In this document: piece by piece, positions 1 to 7,943 of the stretch
How the letters are laid out: every line of letters starts with the position of its first letter
Position numbering within the stretch: position 1 is the stretch's first letter
Assembly: GCA_002383105.1 (NCBI GenBank)
Contig: DFXC01000075.1
Location: 1-23,847 of the forward strand
Reading direction: 5' to 3'
Length of the DNA: 23,847 nucleotides
From: Hyphomicrobiaceae bacterium UBA4118
GTDB lineage: Bacteria; Pseudomonadota; Alphaproteobacteria; Rhizobiales; Methyloligellaceae
Position numbers and translations under genes: made by a program
The notes under the pieces: model-generated
Told to the model about the DNA's origin: nothing
The model's database searches: none
What the model saw: the letters and a program-made list of their open reading frames with translations, nothing else

Positions 1-1454
1 TCCTCGAAGTGCTCGACATCACCATCGTCAACGTGGCGATCCCGCATATGCTTGGCGCCTTCGGCGCGACCACTGACCAGATCACCTGGGTCCTCACCTC
101 GTATATCGTCTCCGCCGCCGTGGTGATGCCGCTCACCGGCTATCTCTCCACCTGGCTCGGGCGGCGGCGGCTCTTGCTCCTCGCCATTTGCGGCTTCGTG
201 CTGTCCTCCGCCTTGTGCGGCATGGCGTGGAACTTGGAGAGCATGGTGCTGTTCCGCCTGGCCCAGGGCATTTTCGGTGCGCCGCTGGTGCCCTTGAGCC
301 AGGCCATCCTGCTCGACGCCTTCCCGCGGCAACGGCACGGCCAGGCGCTCGCCATATTCGGGCTCGGCATCATGGTGGCGCCCGTCATCGGGCCTGCCCT
401 CGGCGGCTGGCTGACCGAGACCTACTCCTGGCGCATGGTGTTTTACATCAACGTCCCGATCGGCCTCTTCGCGCTCCTGCTGTCGGTCGGCTATCTGCCG
501 CAGCGAGCCATCAGGGACATAAAGACCGACTGGGTGGGGATGGGGCTTTTGGTGCTCGCGGTCGCCGCGCTCCAGTTCGTGCTCGACCAGGGCCAGATGC
601 GCGACTGGTTCAACTCCCATCTCATCGTCGTGGGCACCATCATCGCCGTGTTCGCGAGCACGGCCTTCTTTCTCAGGGGCTGGAACAAGCCGGACAACAT
701 CATCGACCTATCGCTGCTGAAGGACCGTAATTTTGTCATCGGCACGCTTGCCATCACCGCCTATGGCATCAGCCTGTTCGGCTGGATGGCGATCATGCCG
801 CTGTTCAGCCAGCGGCTGCTCGGCTACCCGCCGGCGTTGGCGGGAACCCTGTTCATCCCCCGGGCGCTGGTCAGCGCGCTCACTCTGGCGATCACCGGAG
901 GCATCCTCATCCGCCTGTTCGACGCACGCTATCTCGTCGTCGCCGGTCTCGTCATGACCGCGCTCGGCACCATCCTCATGTCGCACTACTCCTTGTACGT
1001 GGACTATTGGGGCATCGCGCTGCCGGGGATACTCGCCGGCATCGGCACCGGGCTCTTCTTCGTGCCGCTGACCGCAGTCACCTTCGGCAATATTGCGAGG
1101 GCCCAATATGACGAAGCTTCCGGCGTCTACGCCCTGATGCGAGGCATCGGCGGCTCAGCGAGCATTGCGGTGGTGAGCTGGCTGTTCGTAAGGCAGACGC
1201 AGATTCACTGGCAGGAGCTCTCGGCGCATATCACGCCCTTCAACCAGGCGCTCGCCCCCTATCTCGCCGAGCATGGGCTTAGCCCCTACTCTCCACAGGC
1301 AGCGCCGCTCGTCACCTACGAGATCGCCCGCCAGGCCCAGATGCTCGCCTTCAATGACCTGTTCTGGTTCATCGCCATCGCAACGCTGGCCATCGTTCCG
1401 TTGCTGTTCTTCATGACGCGGCTGGAGAAGGTCTCGCTGGTGCCGGCCCATTAA
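1..1454 (+). CDS. DHA2-family MFS drug efflux transporter (EmrB-type), 5'-truncated by window edge
   Basis: Proton-driven export of drugs or hydrophobic compounds across the inner membrane, usually with an HlyD/EmrA-type periplasmic adaptor; that partner is not in the window. The visible protein begins inside the first membrane helix with LEVLDITIVNVAIPHM, which matches the EmrB pattern 'MxVLDxTIxNVAIP' from about residue 25. About 24 residues are therefore missing and the GTG at 9 is not the true start. The loop 2-3 motif is seen as YLSTWLGRRR, and the antiporter motif C as GIMVAPVIGPALGGW in helix 5, followed by FYINVPIGL. The remaining hydrophobic segments fit a 14-helix DHA2 fold, and total length would be close to EmrB (about 510 residues). 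It could equally export a metabolite; substrate cannot be read from sequence. The next gene is convergent. Confidence 0.9.
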   Translation, partial: LEVLDITIVNVAIPHMLGAFGATTDQITWVLTSYIVSAAVVMPLTGYLSTWLGRRRLLLLAICGFVLSSALCGMAWNLESMVLFRLAQGIFGAPLVPLSQAILLDAFPRQRHGQALAIFGLGIMVAPVIGPALGGWLTETYSWRMVFYINVPIGLFALLLSVGYLPQRAIRDIKTDWVGMGLLVLAVAALQFVLDQGQMRDWFNSHLIVVGTIIAVFASTAFFLRGWNKPDNIIDLSLLKDRNFVIGTLAITAYGISLFGWMAIMPLFSQRLLGYPPALAGTLFIPRALVSALTLAITGGILIRLFDARYLVVAGLVMTALGTILMSHYSLYVDYWGIALPGILAGIGTGLFFVPLTAVTFGNIARAQYDEASGVYALMRGIGGSASIAVVSWLFVRQTQIHWQELSAHITPFNQALAPYLAEHGLSPYSPQAAPLVTYEIARQAQMLAFNDLFWFIAIATLAIVPLLFFMTRLEKVSLVPAH

Positions 1455-1472
1455 AGGGGCGCCGAGTCGCCG

Positions 1473-1533
1473 CCCTGCACAAGAGGGATCGGCCCCGGGG
1501 GTTACCCCCAGTGGGCGCGATGCAGGGTCTTTC
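1473..1533 (+). terminator. Possible terminator between convergent genes
   Basis: A 7-bp inverted repeat (CCCTGCA at 1473-1479 and TGCAGGG at 1521-1527) encloses a GC-rich inner hairpin (GGGGG-TTA-CCCCC around 1497-1509) and is followed on the plus strand by TCTTTC. It lies between the efflux gene stop and the stop of the convergent small secreted protein gene. The distal T-run is short, so this is a tentative call. Confidence 0.35.
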
Positions 1534-1536
1534 AGA

Positions 1537-1905
1537 TTACCAGCAAATCTTGGCGCCGGACGTGCAGACGTAAGGCGAGACCACGCCCGTCCAGCAAATC
1601 GTGTAGGACCTCGCATTCACGATGTCCGGCTTATAGAACATATTGTCGCTCACGCTATCGCGCCAATAAGGCTGGGGCTTTGCGCGCATCGCGCTGACGG
1701 TGACAGCGCCCAGCTTCTTTGTCGCTTTGTACTCTTTGACATAGTCCGACAGGGCGAGTTGCGCGCGGCCGACCGCGGTCTCCTTGTCGAATCCATCGGC
1801 GGTTCCGGACAGGCCGATACAGCCTGCCGACGCTGGCGCGCCGTGAGCCAAGCATAACCCCGCCGCAATCGATGCCAACGCCAAGCCGCGCAAATACGAC
1901 CTCAT
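1537..1905 (-). CDS. Small secreted protein of unknown function
   Basis: A 122-residue protein whose family I do not recognise. It begins MRSYLRGLALASIAAGLC and has a clear Sec signal peptide that should be cut after PASA, leaving a mature periplasmic or exported protein of about 95 residues with four cysteines (one at the new N-terminus, then ICW, VCT and a C-terminal ICW). The Cys right after ASAG is not preceded by a good lipobox, so signal peptidase I is preferred to lipidation. The ATG at 1905 is chosen because GGAGG lies about 8 bases upstream (GAAGGAGGCGTTGCG); a further in-frame start 27 bases upstream would only add residues before the signal peptide. The even cysteine number and small size suggest a disulfide-stabilised domain; this is inference. 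Confidence 0.75.
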   Translation of the reverse strand: MRSYLRGLALASIAAGLCLAHGAPASAGCIGLSGTADGFDKETAVGRAQLALSDYVKEYKATKKLGAVTVSAMRAKPQPYWRDSVSDNMFYKPDIVNARSYTICWTGVVSPYVCTSGAKICW

Positions 1906-2103
1906 CGCAACGCCTCCTTCACCAACGGCCAAGACGCGCTAAGATATCGCGGCGCGGGGCAAGCGCCAGTACCTTTACTGCGGCAGTTGGAGGATCGGCC
2001 AACCCTGTAGCGTTTGTGCCACAGTCTCGCTTCTGCTTGAAACGGGCAAAAAGATGGCGGCGCAGACGCCCCCAACAGCTTGGGCGGGAGGAAGGGAAGG
2101 CAA

Positions 2104-2895
2104 ATGGAGGCCACCCTGGTCCTGGTAACCGGGGCCTCGAGCGGGATCGGCGAGGCAACGGCGCGACGCTATGGCGCAAGCGGCGCCCGCGTGCTGCTGC
2201 TCGCCCGCAACGCTGAACGTCTCGATGACGTGGCTGACGCCATTCGCAAGGAGGGCGGCGCTGCCTCCCCCTACCCCGTCGATCTCGCCGATTCCGGCGC
2301 CATCGAGGAGGTGAGCGCGAGAATCGCAAGCGAGGTAGGCACCCCCGATATTCTGATCAACAATGCCGGCGCCGGCCGCTGGCTACCGCTGATCGAGACC
2401 ACGGCGGAAGAAGCGCTCGCCATGATCGAGGTGCCGTATCTCGCGGCCTTCACCCTAACCCGTGCCTTCCTGCCCGAGATGCTCGCGCGAAGGAGCGGCG
2501 CCATCGCCTGCATCACCTCTCCCGCCTCCTATGTCGCCTGGCCGAATGCGGCTGCCTACATCGCCGCACGCGCCGCACTCCGCGGCTTTACCGAGGCGCT
2601 CCGCGCCGACGTGAAAGGCTCGGGGCTGACCGTGACCCTGGTCGTGCTCGGGGTGGTCGACAGCCCCTACTGGGAGCACAATCCCGGAAGCCGCGAGCAC
2701 GTCCCTGCCGCGAGCGCGACGCTCGCGCCGACGCTCTCGACGGCGGAGGCTGCCGAGACGATCTTCGCAGGCATTGCCAGCCGCAAGCAGACGGTGGTGA
2801 AGCCCGCCTTCTTGCGCGCCCTCTTCCTGCTCAATGCCGTAGCGCCCCGGCTCGTCGCGCGCGAGCTTCGCCGCGCGGCGAAACAGCAGAGCTGA
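2104..2895 (+). CDS. Short-chain dehydrogenase/reductase with YxxxR active site
   Basis: A 263-residue classical SDR, probably using NAD(P)H to interconvert an alcohol and a ketone. Seen: the nucleotide motif TGASSGIG (residues 9-16), an Arg-rich turn after beta-2 (LLLARNAERL, suggesting NADPH), NNAGA (86-90), and the catalytic Ser139 in ITSP, placed 13 residues before Tyr152 as usual. The normal YxxxK is YIAAR here: Arg156 replaces the catalytic Lys. The ATG at 2104 is preceded by GGGAGGAAGGGAAGG, a strong ribosome binding site; an upstream TTG at 2080 is in frame but lies within that site. The gene is divergent from the small secreted protein gene. It may be catalytically weakened or have another role; the fold assignment is firm, the substrate unknown. 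Confidence 0.88.
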   Translation: MEATLVLVTGASSGIGEATARRYGASGARVLLLARNAERLDDVADAIRKEGGAASPYPVDLADSGAIEEVSARIASEVGTPDILINNAGAGRWLPLIETTAEEALAMIEVPYLAAFTLTRAFLPEMLARRSGAIACITSPASYVAWPNAAAYIAARAALRGFTEALRADVKGSGLTVTLVVLGVVDSPYWEHNPGSREHVPAASATLAPTLSTAEAAETIFAGIASRKQTVVKPAFLRALFLLNAVAPRLVARELRRAAKQQS

Positions 2896-3017
2896 GCCGC
2901 CGAGCGCGGCACAGGAACCTCATCGGCACTGTGGCCATTCTTCCCCGCACAGCCTAATCTCGCGCCAGACGCCCTAGAGCGGACACAGTTGTTTCTGGCT
3001 GTTTCAGGAGGATCACA

Positions 3018-3815
3018 ATGGGCGATTGGCTGCTCAACCTGCCAGTGGTCTGGATGGCTTTCGTTGTCTTCGCAGGCACATATTTCGTGGCCGCGGTCGT
3101 TCATTTCGCAGTGACGAGACTGGCGGTCAACGATCGCGCCAGGGCTTTCAAAGGACTTTCGCCCGGGATGCTGCCGCCGCTTGGCATCATCTTCGGTCTT
3201 CTCGTCGGCTTCATCGCCGCCCAGGTGTGGAGCGATTTCGAGAAGGCCAAGGTTGCGGTTGTCACTGAAGCGAGCGCACTTCGCGCCTTTAATCTGCTGG
3301 CCGGAAAGTTCCCCGCCGAGCAGGAGTCGCAGCTGCGCTCTCTTGTCGGCCAGCACATCGATGACGCCGTCAATCGAGAATGGCCGGAAATGGCGCGACA
3401 GCGCGCCAGCTTTGCCTCCCTCCCGGTGAAGCTGATCGAGGCGCTTAACAGCGCACTCGCCTTGACGCCCGTCGATGAAGGACAGAAGCTGGCTCAGCGC
3501 GAAATGGTCGACGCGCTCGAGCGGGCATTGGACGCGCGGCGCCAGCGCATCATCATCAGCCAATCGGCCGTGAGCCCGGTCAAATGGGCTGGGCTATTGC
3601 TACAGGCGCTTTGTGCTTTCGTCGCCATTGCCCTTGTTCACAGTGACAATCGCGCCACCTCCGCCATAGCGCTCGTGCTGTTTGCCACGGGCGTCGCCAT
3701 GTCGATCCTGCTGATCGGTTGTTATAGCCGGCCCTTCACCGGCGAAATCTCCGTCGGCCCCGAGCTGCTAAAGGAAGTCATGACAACAGTCGCCGCACCT
3801 AGCTCCACTCACTAG
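3018..3815 (+). CDS. DUF4239 (bestrophin-like) inner-membrane protein
   Basis: A 265-residue membrane protein. Two hydrophobic segments lie near the N-terminus (about residues 5-30 and 52-72, the latter containing GIIFGLLVGFIAAQVW) and two near the C-terminus (about 191-210 and 213-235). Between them is a charged helical region of about 115 residues. The pattern 'LG(I)xFGLLVGFxAxQVWxDFxxA', followed by a VxxEAxALR helix, is typical of the DUF4239 family, sometimes called bestrophin-like; the biochemical role of that family is not established. The start is supported by AGGAGG about 7 bases upstream of ATG. It stands alone and converges on the flavin monooxygenase gene, 47 bases away, with no obvious terminator between. 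Confidence 0.8.
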   Translation: MGDWLLNLPVVWMAFVVFAGTYFVAAVVHFAVTRLAVNDRARAFKGLSPGMLPPLGIIFGLLVGFIAAQVWSDFEKAKVAVVTEASALRAFNLLAGKFPAEQESQLRSLVGQHIDDAVNREWPEMARQRASFASLPVKLIEALNSALALTPVDEGQKLAQREMVDALERALDARRQRIIISQSAVSPVKWAGLLLQALCAFVAIALVHSDNRATSAIALVLFATGVAMSILLIGCYSRPFTGEISVGPELLKEVMTTVAAPSSTH

Positions 3816-3862
3816 CTGGCGGGAAGGCTTTGTCGAGGGAACGTCCCAGTGATGCTTGAACG

Positions 3863-5233
3863 TCACGAGGCGAGCTTGAGGGCGGCGTCGCGCGTCTTGC
3901 CCCTGGCGCCAGACTCGCCAGCCTCGGCATAAGGCAGCTCGGCGGAGGCGCCGAACTTCTTCAAGAGTCGCTTCATGTACATGCGGAAGCGGTAGTGCTG
4001 GATCTCGAATTTGTGCCATGGCGTCGCCTGGTAGGCGATGCCGTGGCCGATATCGGGCTTGGCGCGCGCCTTCAGCGCCCGGAACCAGGAAGCGCGCTTC
4101 TCCTCGCGCGTGCAGGCAACGATGAAGCTCGCGATCAGCCGCGCCTGATAATCGGCGAGCTGCCAGACGCCGCCTTCCGCCGGCTCGAACAACCCGGCGA
4201 CGAAGAAATCGTCGAGCTCGCGATGGAAGGTGTGGATGAAGAGCTTGGAGGAGCCGTCCTCGCCGAGAATGTAGGAAGGATCCATGAAGGGGAAGCTCGG
4301 CCTGAAGCCCGTGGCGTAGACCAGGAGGTCGATCTCCTCCTCGCTGCCGTCGGTAAAGCGCACGCGCGTGCCGTCGAGCCGCTCGATGCCGGGCTTGGTC
4401 ATGATGCGCCCATGCACGATGTGGTCGAGATAGGTGGTGCAGGCGGTGGGATGGGCCTCGAACAGGTCATGGTCCGGCGCGGGCAGGCCATAGCGGTGAT
4501 GCGGTCCGACCAGGACCCGCATGCCGAGCTTGTACAGAAAGCGCATGACGCTGCGGGGCAGCGGCCAGCGGCTGGTGAGATCGATGAAGACGTCGGTCGG
4601 CTTGCCCAGCACCATCTTCGGGAAGAAATAGTAGGAGCGGCGCATGGAGTGCACGGCCCGCGCGCCGTCGAGGGCGGCGTCTGACAGAATATCCACGGCG
4701 GAGTTGCCCGCCCCCACCACCAGCACGCGCTTGCCTTTGAGTTGCTTCTTCGACTTCACGTCGTGGGAATGCAGCACCTCCCCGGTGAACTTGCCGGGAT
4801 AAGAGGGCGAGCTCGGCTCCCAGTGATGACCGTTGGCGACGACGAGGCCGGAATAGAGTCTCGGCGCGCTTTCGCCTTCGAGCCCGACGCGCCAGCCTTG
4901 CGCGGTGCGTTCGGCAGAAATGACGCGGGCGTTGAAGCTAATGCGCGGGTAGAGCCCGAACTCCGTCGCGTAGGCCTGCAAATAGCTCTGCGCCTGGGCG
5001 CGGCTCACGTAATGCGACCATTTCTCGGGAAATTGGAAATCCGGGTAGCGCGAGAGCCGCTTCGAGGAATTTAGGAAGGTCGAGCCATAGACGACGTGGG
5101 GGCTGTCGGGATTCCAAATGCCGCCAATATCGGCAAGCGCCTCGAAACAGTCGAAAGGAATGCCCCGCTCGGTGAAAGTCTTGGCCACGGCAAGGCCGCA
5201 GGCACCCGCGCCGATGATACAGAAACGCTTCAC
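3863..5233 (-). CDS. Flavin-containing monooxygenase (FMO/BVMO-like)
   Basis: A 456-residue class B flavoprotein monooxygenase, expected to use FAD, NADPH and O2 to oxygenate a soft nucleophile or ketone. Seen in order: the FAD-binding motif IIGAGACGLAVA (residues 6-17), a second glycine-rich NADPH motif VVGAGNSAVDI, and the late LLVYATGF motif. Between the two dinucleotide motifs lies FTGEVLHSHDV, the family signature FxGxxxHxxx(F/Y), but with Val in the last position. Translation starts at GTG 5233 with a purine-rich AGGTGAGGGG just upstream; the GAGACG motif lies where it must if this is the N-terminus. It is divergent from the FAD oxidoreductase gene, so the two may share a regulatory region. 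The C-terminal tail is basic and variable. Whether it makes N-oxides, S-oxides or Baeyer-Villiger esters cannot be told. Confidence 0.88.
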   Translation of the reverse strand: MKRFCIIGAGACGLAVAKTFTERGIPFDCFEALADIGGIWNPDSPHVVYGSTFLNSSKRLSRYPDFQFPEKWSHYVSRAQAQSYLQAYATEFGLYPRISFNARVISAERTAQGWRVGLEGESAPRLYSGLVVANGHHWEPSSPSYPGKFTGEVLHSHDVKSKKQLKGKRVLVVGAGNSAVDILSDAALDGARAVHSMRRSYYFFPKMVLGKPTDVFIDLTSRWPLPRSVMRFLYKLGMRVLVGPHHRYGLPAPDHDLFEAHPTACTTYLDHIVHGRIMTKPGIERLDGTRVRFTDGSEEEIDLLVYATGFRPSFPFMDPSYILGEDGSSKLFIHTFHRELDDFFVAGLFEPAEGGVWQLADYQARLIASFIVACTREEKRASWFRALKARAKPDIGHGIAYQATPWHKFEIQHYRFRMYMKRLLKKFGASAELPYAEAGESGARGKTRDAALKLAS

Positions 5234-5332
5234 CGCCCCTCACCTCTCGCGCCTTACCGCCTCGCTGTTCGCGGCAAACCTAAGCATCCCCGCGACGAGG
5301 GTTCAACCCACTAGGATCCCTCCTCACCCTCA

Positions 5333-5362
5333 TTGATCCGTGTCAAATCGTTTCTGCTACAA
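5333..5362 (+). promoter_or_regulatory. Putative sigma-70 promoter of the FAD oxidoreductase gene
   Basis: TTGATC (5333-5338) is followed after 17 bases by GCTACA, or after 18 by CTACAA (5357-5362), close to the alphaproteobacterial -35/-10 pattern. Transcription would start near 5369 and leave a leader of about 87 bases before the ATG at 5456. This also argues against the upstream in-frame start at 5333. It rests on pattern inspection only. Confidence 0.35.
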
Positions 5363-5455
5363 AGGCAGGTCTTATGCGGCCGGAGCCTGCGCCTGGAGCC
5401 TGGATTCGGCGGCGCTTTGCTTTATGGTCTGACGCCCGCGTCGTTGGGGGGACTT

Positions 5456-6817
5456 ATGGACATCAAGCGCGACGTCACGATCAAGACCTGGGACGGCACC
5501 TGGACCTATCACCCCAAGGTGGTGGCCACGCCAGAGAGCGCCGAGGACCTGGTCGAGATTCTGACCGACGAGGTGCGCTTTCCCGCGCCGGTGCGGCCGG
5601 CGGGCTCCATGCACTCCACCGCGCGCGTGAACGGCGACGACGGCGGTACCATGGTGGACATGAAGGCCATGAACCGCATCCTCCACTTCACCGACGACAC
5701 GGTGACGGTCGAGGCGGGCGCCACCTATATCGTCGTGTCCAACGCGCTGAAGGAGCGCGGGCTCCAGTTCCACGTTAACACCGAGATCGGCAATGTCACC
5801 CTTGGCGCTATGGCCTGCGCCGCCACCAAGGACAGCTCCTTCCCCGGCGGCTTCGGCCAGATCAGCTCTTACGTGACCGCCGTGCGGCTGGTCACACCGG
5901 ACGGCAAGCTCCGCGAGATCACCGAGCGCGACAATCCGAAGGAGATGCAGCTCATCCGCTCGAGCTACGGGCTCATGGGCATCATCTATGAGGTGACCAT
6001 CAAGGTCCGGCCTACCACCGCGCTCTCGGTGCGCCACTACTCGCTGAGCATCGACAATTTCAGACGGTACTACCCGATCTACAAGGCGCGCGGTTTCGCC
6101 GTGATGTACTACATCTTCCCCTATGTGAAGCGCGTGCTGGTCGAGCTGCGCAAGGACAATCCCGAGGTGCCGCCCACCTCGCGCCGGCGATGGACCTATC
6201 GCAACCGCTTCTGGCGCAAATACGGGCCCGCCCTCACGCTTTGGATCGAGCGCAGCACGACCAACCCGCGGGTTCGCGCGCTCGCCGACAAGCTGCATTT
6301 CTTTCTGCTCCGCCAGGCGCTTGTCCTCGTCGTGCGCAGCGATCGCACCTGGCCGCACGCCCAAATCATCAACTATCCTCGCGAGCCGGGCGCCAACAAA
6401 TATCTGTTCAGCATGTGGGCGTTCCGCGAGGCCGGTTTCTTCGACATCCTCGACGAGTACTGCAATTTCTGCATCGCTTACGAGAAAGCGACCGGCTATC
6501 GCTGCAATCTTCCAAGCGTCGGCTATGCCATCGCGCGGGACGTCGAGGCTCTGCTGTCCTACAGCTGGGAAGGGGCGACCTTGAGCATCGATCCCGCTTC
6601 CACCGGAGGCCCGGAGTGGGAGCAGTTCTTGCATCACTATAACGACTTCTGCAACCAGCGGCGTGGCGCCCCCCTGCTCAACCAGACGCCGTTCCTAACC
6701 CGCGACCAGGTACGGCGCGCCTTCTCGACGCGGCTTCAGCAGTTCGCCGCCCGCCGCCGCGAGGCCGATCCCAAGGACCGCATGCTCGATTCCTATTTCC
6801 GCGAGCTGCTGTCGTAG
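5456..6817 (+). CDS. VAO-type FAD-binding oxidoreductase (GULO/ALO-like N-terminal domain)
   Basis: A 453-residue flavoprotein with a PF01565-type FAD-binding domain in roughly residues 18-175. The segment VRPAGSMHSTARVNGDDGG (47-65) corresponds to the 'RpvGsGHSf' loop of the L-gulonolactone/D-arabinonolactone oxidase group, where the histidine carries a covalent 8-alpha FAD link; His53 is the equivalent here. It is followed by MVDMKAMNRIL, VEAGATY and a V-x-A-V-R-L-V-T-P-D-G-K strand, all typical of the fold. The C-terminal half (about 200-453) is aromatic- and Arg-rich and is not clearly the ALO substrate domain, so the substrate is unknown. The ATG at 5456 is chosen because GGGGGGA precedes it and because the region upstream looks like a promoter and leader. 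A start at 5333 would add 41 residues unlike the family. Confidence 0.82.
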   Translation: MDIKRDVTIKTWDGTWTYHPKVVATPESAEDLVEILTDEVRFPAPVRPAGSMHSTARVNGDDGGTMVDMKAMNRILHFTDDTVTVEAGATYIVVSNALKERGLQFHVNTEIGNVTLGAMACAATKDSSFPGGFGQISSYVTAVRLVTPDGKLREITERDNPKEMQLIRSSYGLMGIIYEVTIKVRPTTALSVRHYSLSIDNFRRYYPIYKARGFAVMYYIFPYVKRVLVELRKDNPEVPPTSRRRWTYRNRFWRKYGPALTLWIERSTTNPRVRALADKLHFFLLRQALVLVVRSDRTWPHAQIINYPREPGANKYLFSMWAFREAGFFDILDEYCNFCIAYEKATGYRCNLPSVGYAIARDVEALLSYSWEGATLSIDPASTGGPEWEQFLHHYNDFCNQRRGAPLLNQTPFLTRDQVRRAFSTRLQQFAARRREADPKDRMLDSYFRELLS

Positions 6818-6842
6818 CCACGCCGCCGGTTATTTTGTCTCA

Positions 6843-6861
6843 CCCCCTCCCGCGGAGGGGA
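6843..6861. repeat. GC-rich hairpin between FAD oxidoreductase and aldo/keto reductase genes
   Basis: CCCCTCC (6844-6850), a CGC loop and GGAGGGG (6854-6860) make a perfect 7-bp stem in the 98-base gap. It is not followed by a T-run on either strand, so it may be a processing or mRNA-stabilising hairpin or a dispersed palindromic element rather than an intrinsic terminator. Confidence 0.4.
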
Positions 6862-6915
6862 CCCTTTGCCCCTTTGGGAGGTTTCCCCAACACCCCAAGC
6901 GAAAAGGGCCCGAGC

Positions 6916-7932
6916 ATGGAGCACATCAAAATTGCGGGCTTACCCCACGAGGCTTCCCGCATCGCCCTTGGCACCTGGGCGATCGGAGGATGGATGTGGG
7001 GCGGCAGCGACGAGGCCGAGTCCGTCAAAACGATTCACCAGGCGCTCGACAGCGGCATCAACGTGATCGACACCGCGCCGGTCTATGGCTTCGGCCAGTC
7101 CGAGGAAATCGTCGGCAAGGCTCTGGCCGGCGGCAGGCGCCGACAGGCCGTGATCGCCACCAAGACGGGGCTCGACTGGAGCAGCGGCAAGATTCTTCGC
7201 GACTCCTCGCCGCAGAAGCTTAGGCAGAAGCTCGAGGATTCGCTGCGCCGGCTGCAGACCGATGTCATCGACATTTATCAGGTGCATTGGCCCGACGAAT
7301 CCGTGCCGTTCGAGGAGACGGCGCGGACGCTCGATGACTTTCGCCGTGAGGGAAAGATCAGGGCGATCGGGGTCAGTAATTTCAGTCCGTCGCAGATGGA
7401 CCGCTTCCGCTCCGGAGCGTCCCTCCAGACGGTGCAGCCCCCCTATAATCTGTTCGAGCGCGAGATCGAGAAGGACGTCCTGCCTTACGCCGCGAAGCAT
7501 GGCCTGACGGTGCTGGCCTACGGCGCCCTATGCCGCGGACTGTTGGCCGGCAAGATCACCGAGGCGACCGAGTTCAAGGGCGACGATCTCCGCAAGAGCG
7601 ATCCGAAATTCAAACCGCCGAGGCTTTCGCAATATCTCGCGGCGGTCGCGAAGCTCGACAAGCTCGCCCGCGAGCGATTTGACAAGCCGGTGCTTGCGCT
7701 CGCCGTGCGCTGGATCCTCGACCGCGGCAAGACCATTGCCCTATGGGGCGCGCGCCGTCCCGATCAGCTCGCCCCGGTGGACGATGCCATGGGATGGAAG
7801 ATCGACGCCGCCACGATGCGGGAAATCGACGCTATCCTTGCCGAGACCATCAAGCACAACGTGGGGCCTGAGTTCATGGCGCCCCCGCCTGCGAAGGCGG
7901 TCGAATCGTTAGGCAAACGAAGGGCTGGCTAG
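6916..7932 (+). CDS. Aldo/keto reductase
   Basis: A 338-residue (alpha/beta)8-barrel NADPH-dependent carbonyl reductase. The catalytic tetrad is complete: Asp52 and Tyr57 in NVIDTAPVYGFGQSEE, Lys83 in IATKTGL and His124 in YQVHWPD. IRAIGVSNFS follows at about 150, and the cofactor-binding end is seen as ALWGARRPDQL. The pattern resembles the YajO/YccK-like and vitamin-B6/potassium-channel-beta type AKRs. The start at 6916 matches the normal distance to the barrel (MEHIKIAGL ... LGTWAIGG); its ribosome site (AAAAGGGC) is only moderate. It follows the FAD oxidoreductase by 98 bases on the same strand, so co-transcription is possible, and it converges on the minus-strand SDR with only 11 bases between the stops. 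Physiological substrate unknown. Confidence 0.88.
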   Translation: MEHIKIAGLPHEASRIALGTWAIGGWMWGGSDEAESVKTIHQALDSGINVIDTAPVYGFGQSEEIVGKALAGGRRRQAVIATKTGLDWSSGKILRDSSPQKLRQKLEDSLRRLQTDVIDIYQVHWPDESVPFEETARTLDDFRREGKIRAIGVSNFSPSQMDRFRSGASLQTVQPPYNLFEREIEKDVLPYAAKHGLTVLAYGALCRGLLAGKITEATEFKGDDLRKSDPKFKPPRLSQYLAAVAKLDKLARERFDKPVLALAVRWILDRGKTIALWGARRPDQLAPVDDAMGWKIDAATMREIDAILAETIKHNVGPEFMAPPPAKAVESLGKRRAG

Positions 7933-7943
7933 ATGGTGTCTGC

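Noticed and set aside
1496..1510. GGGGG-TTA-CCCCC taken alone as a terminator
   Set aside because: A 3-base loop with a 5-bp stem is not convincing by itself; it was only used as part of the larger inverted repeat.
5372..6637. A 421-codon open frame on the minus strand opposite the FAD oxidoreductase gene
   Set aside because: It is composed of Ala/Arg/Gly/His-rich sequence typical of antisense frames in GC-rich DNA, has no domain, and overlaps a well supported gene.
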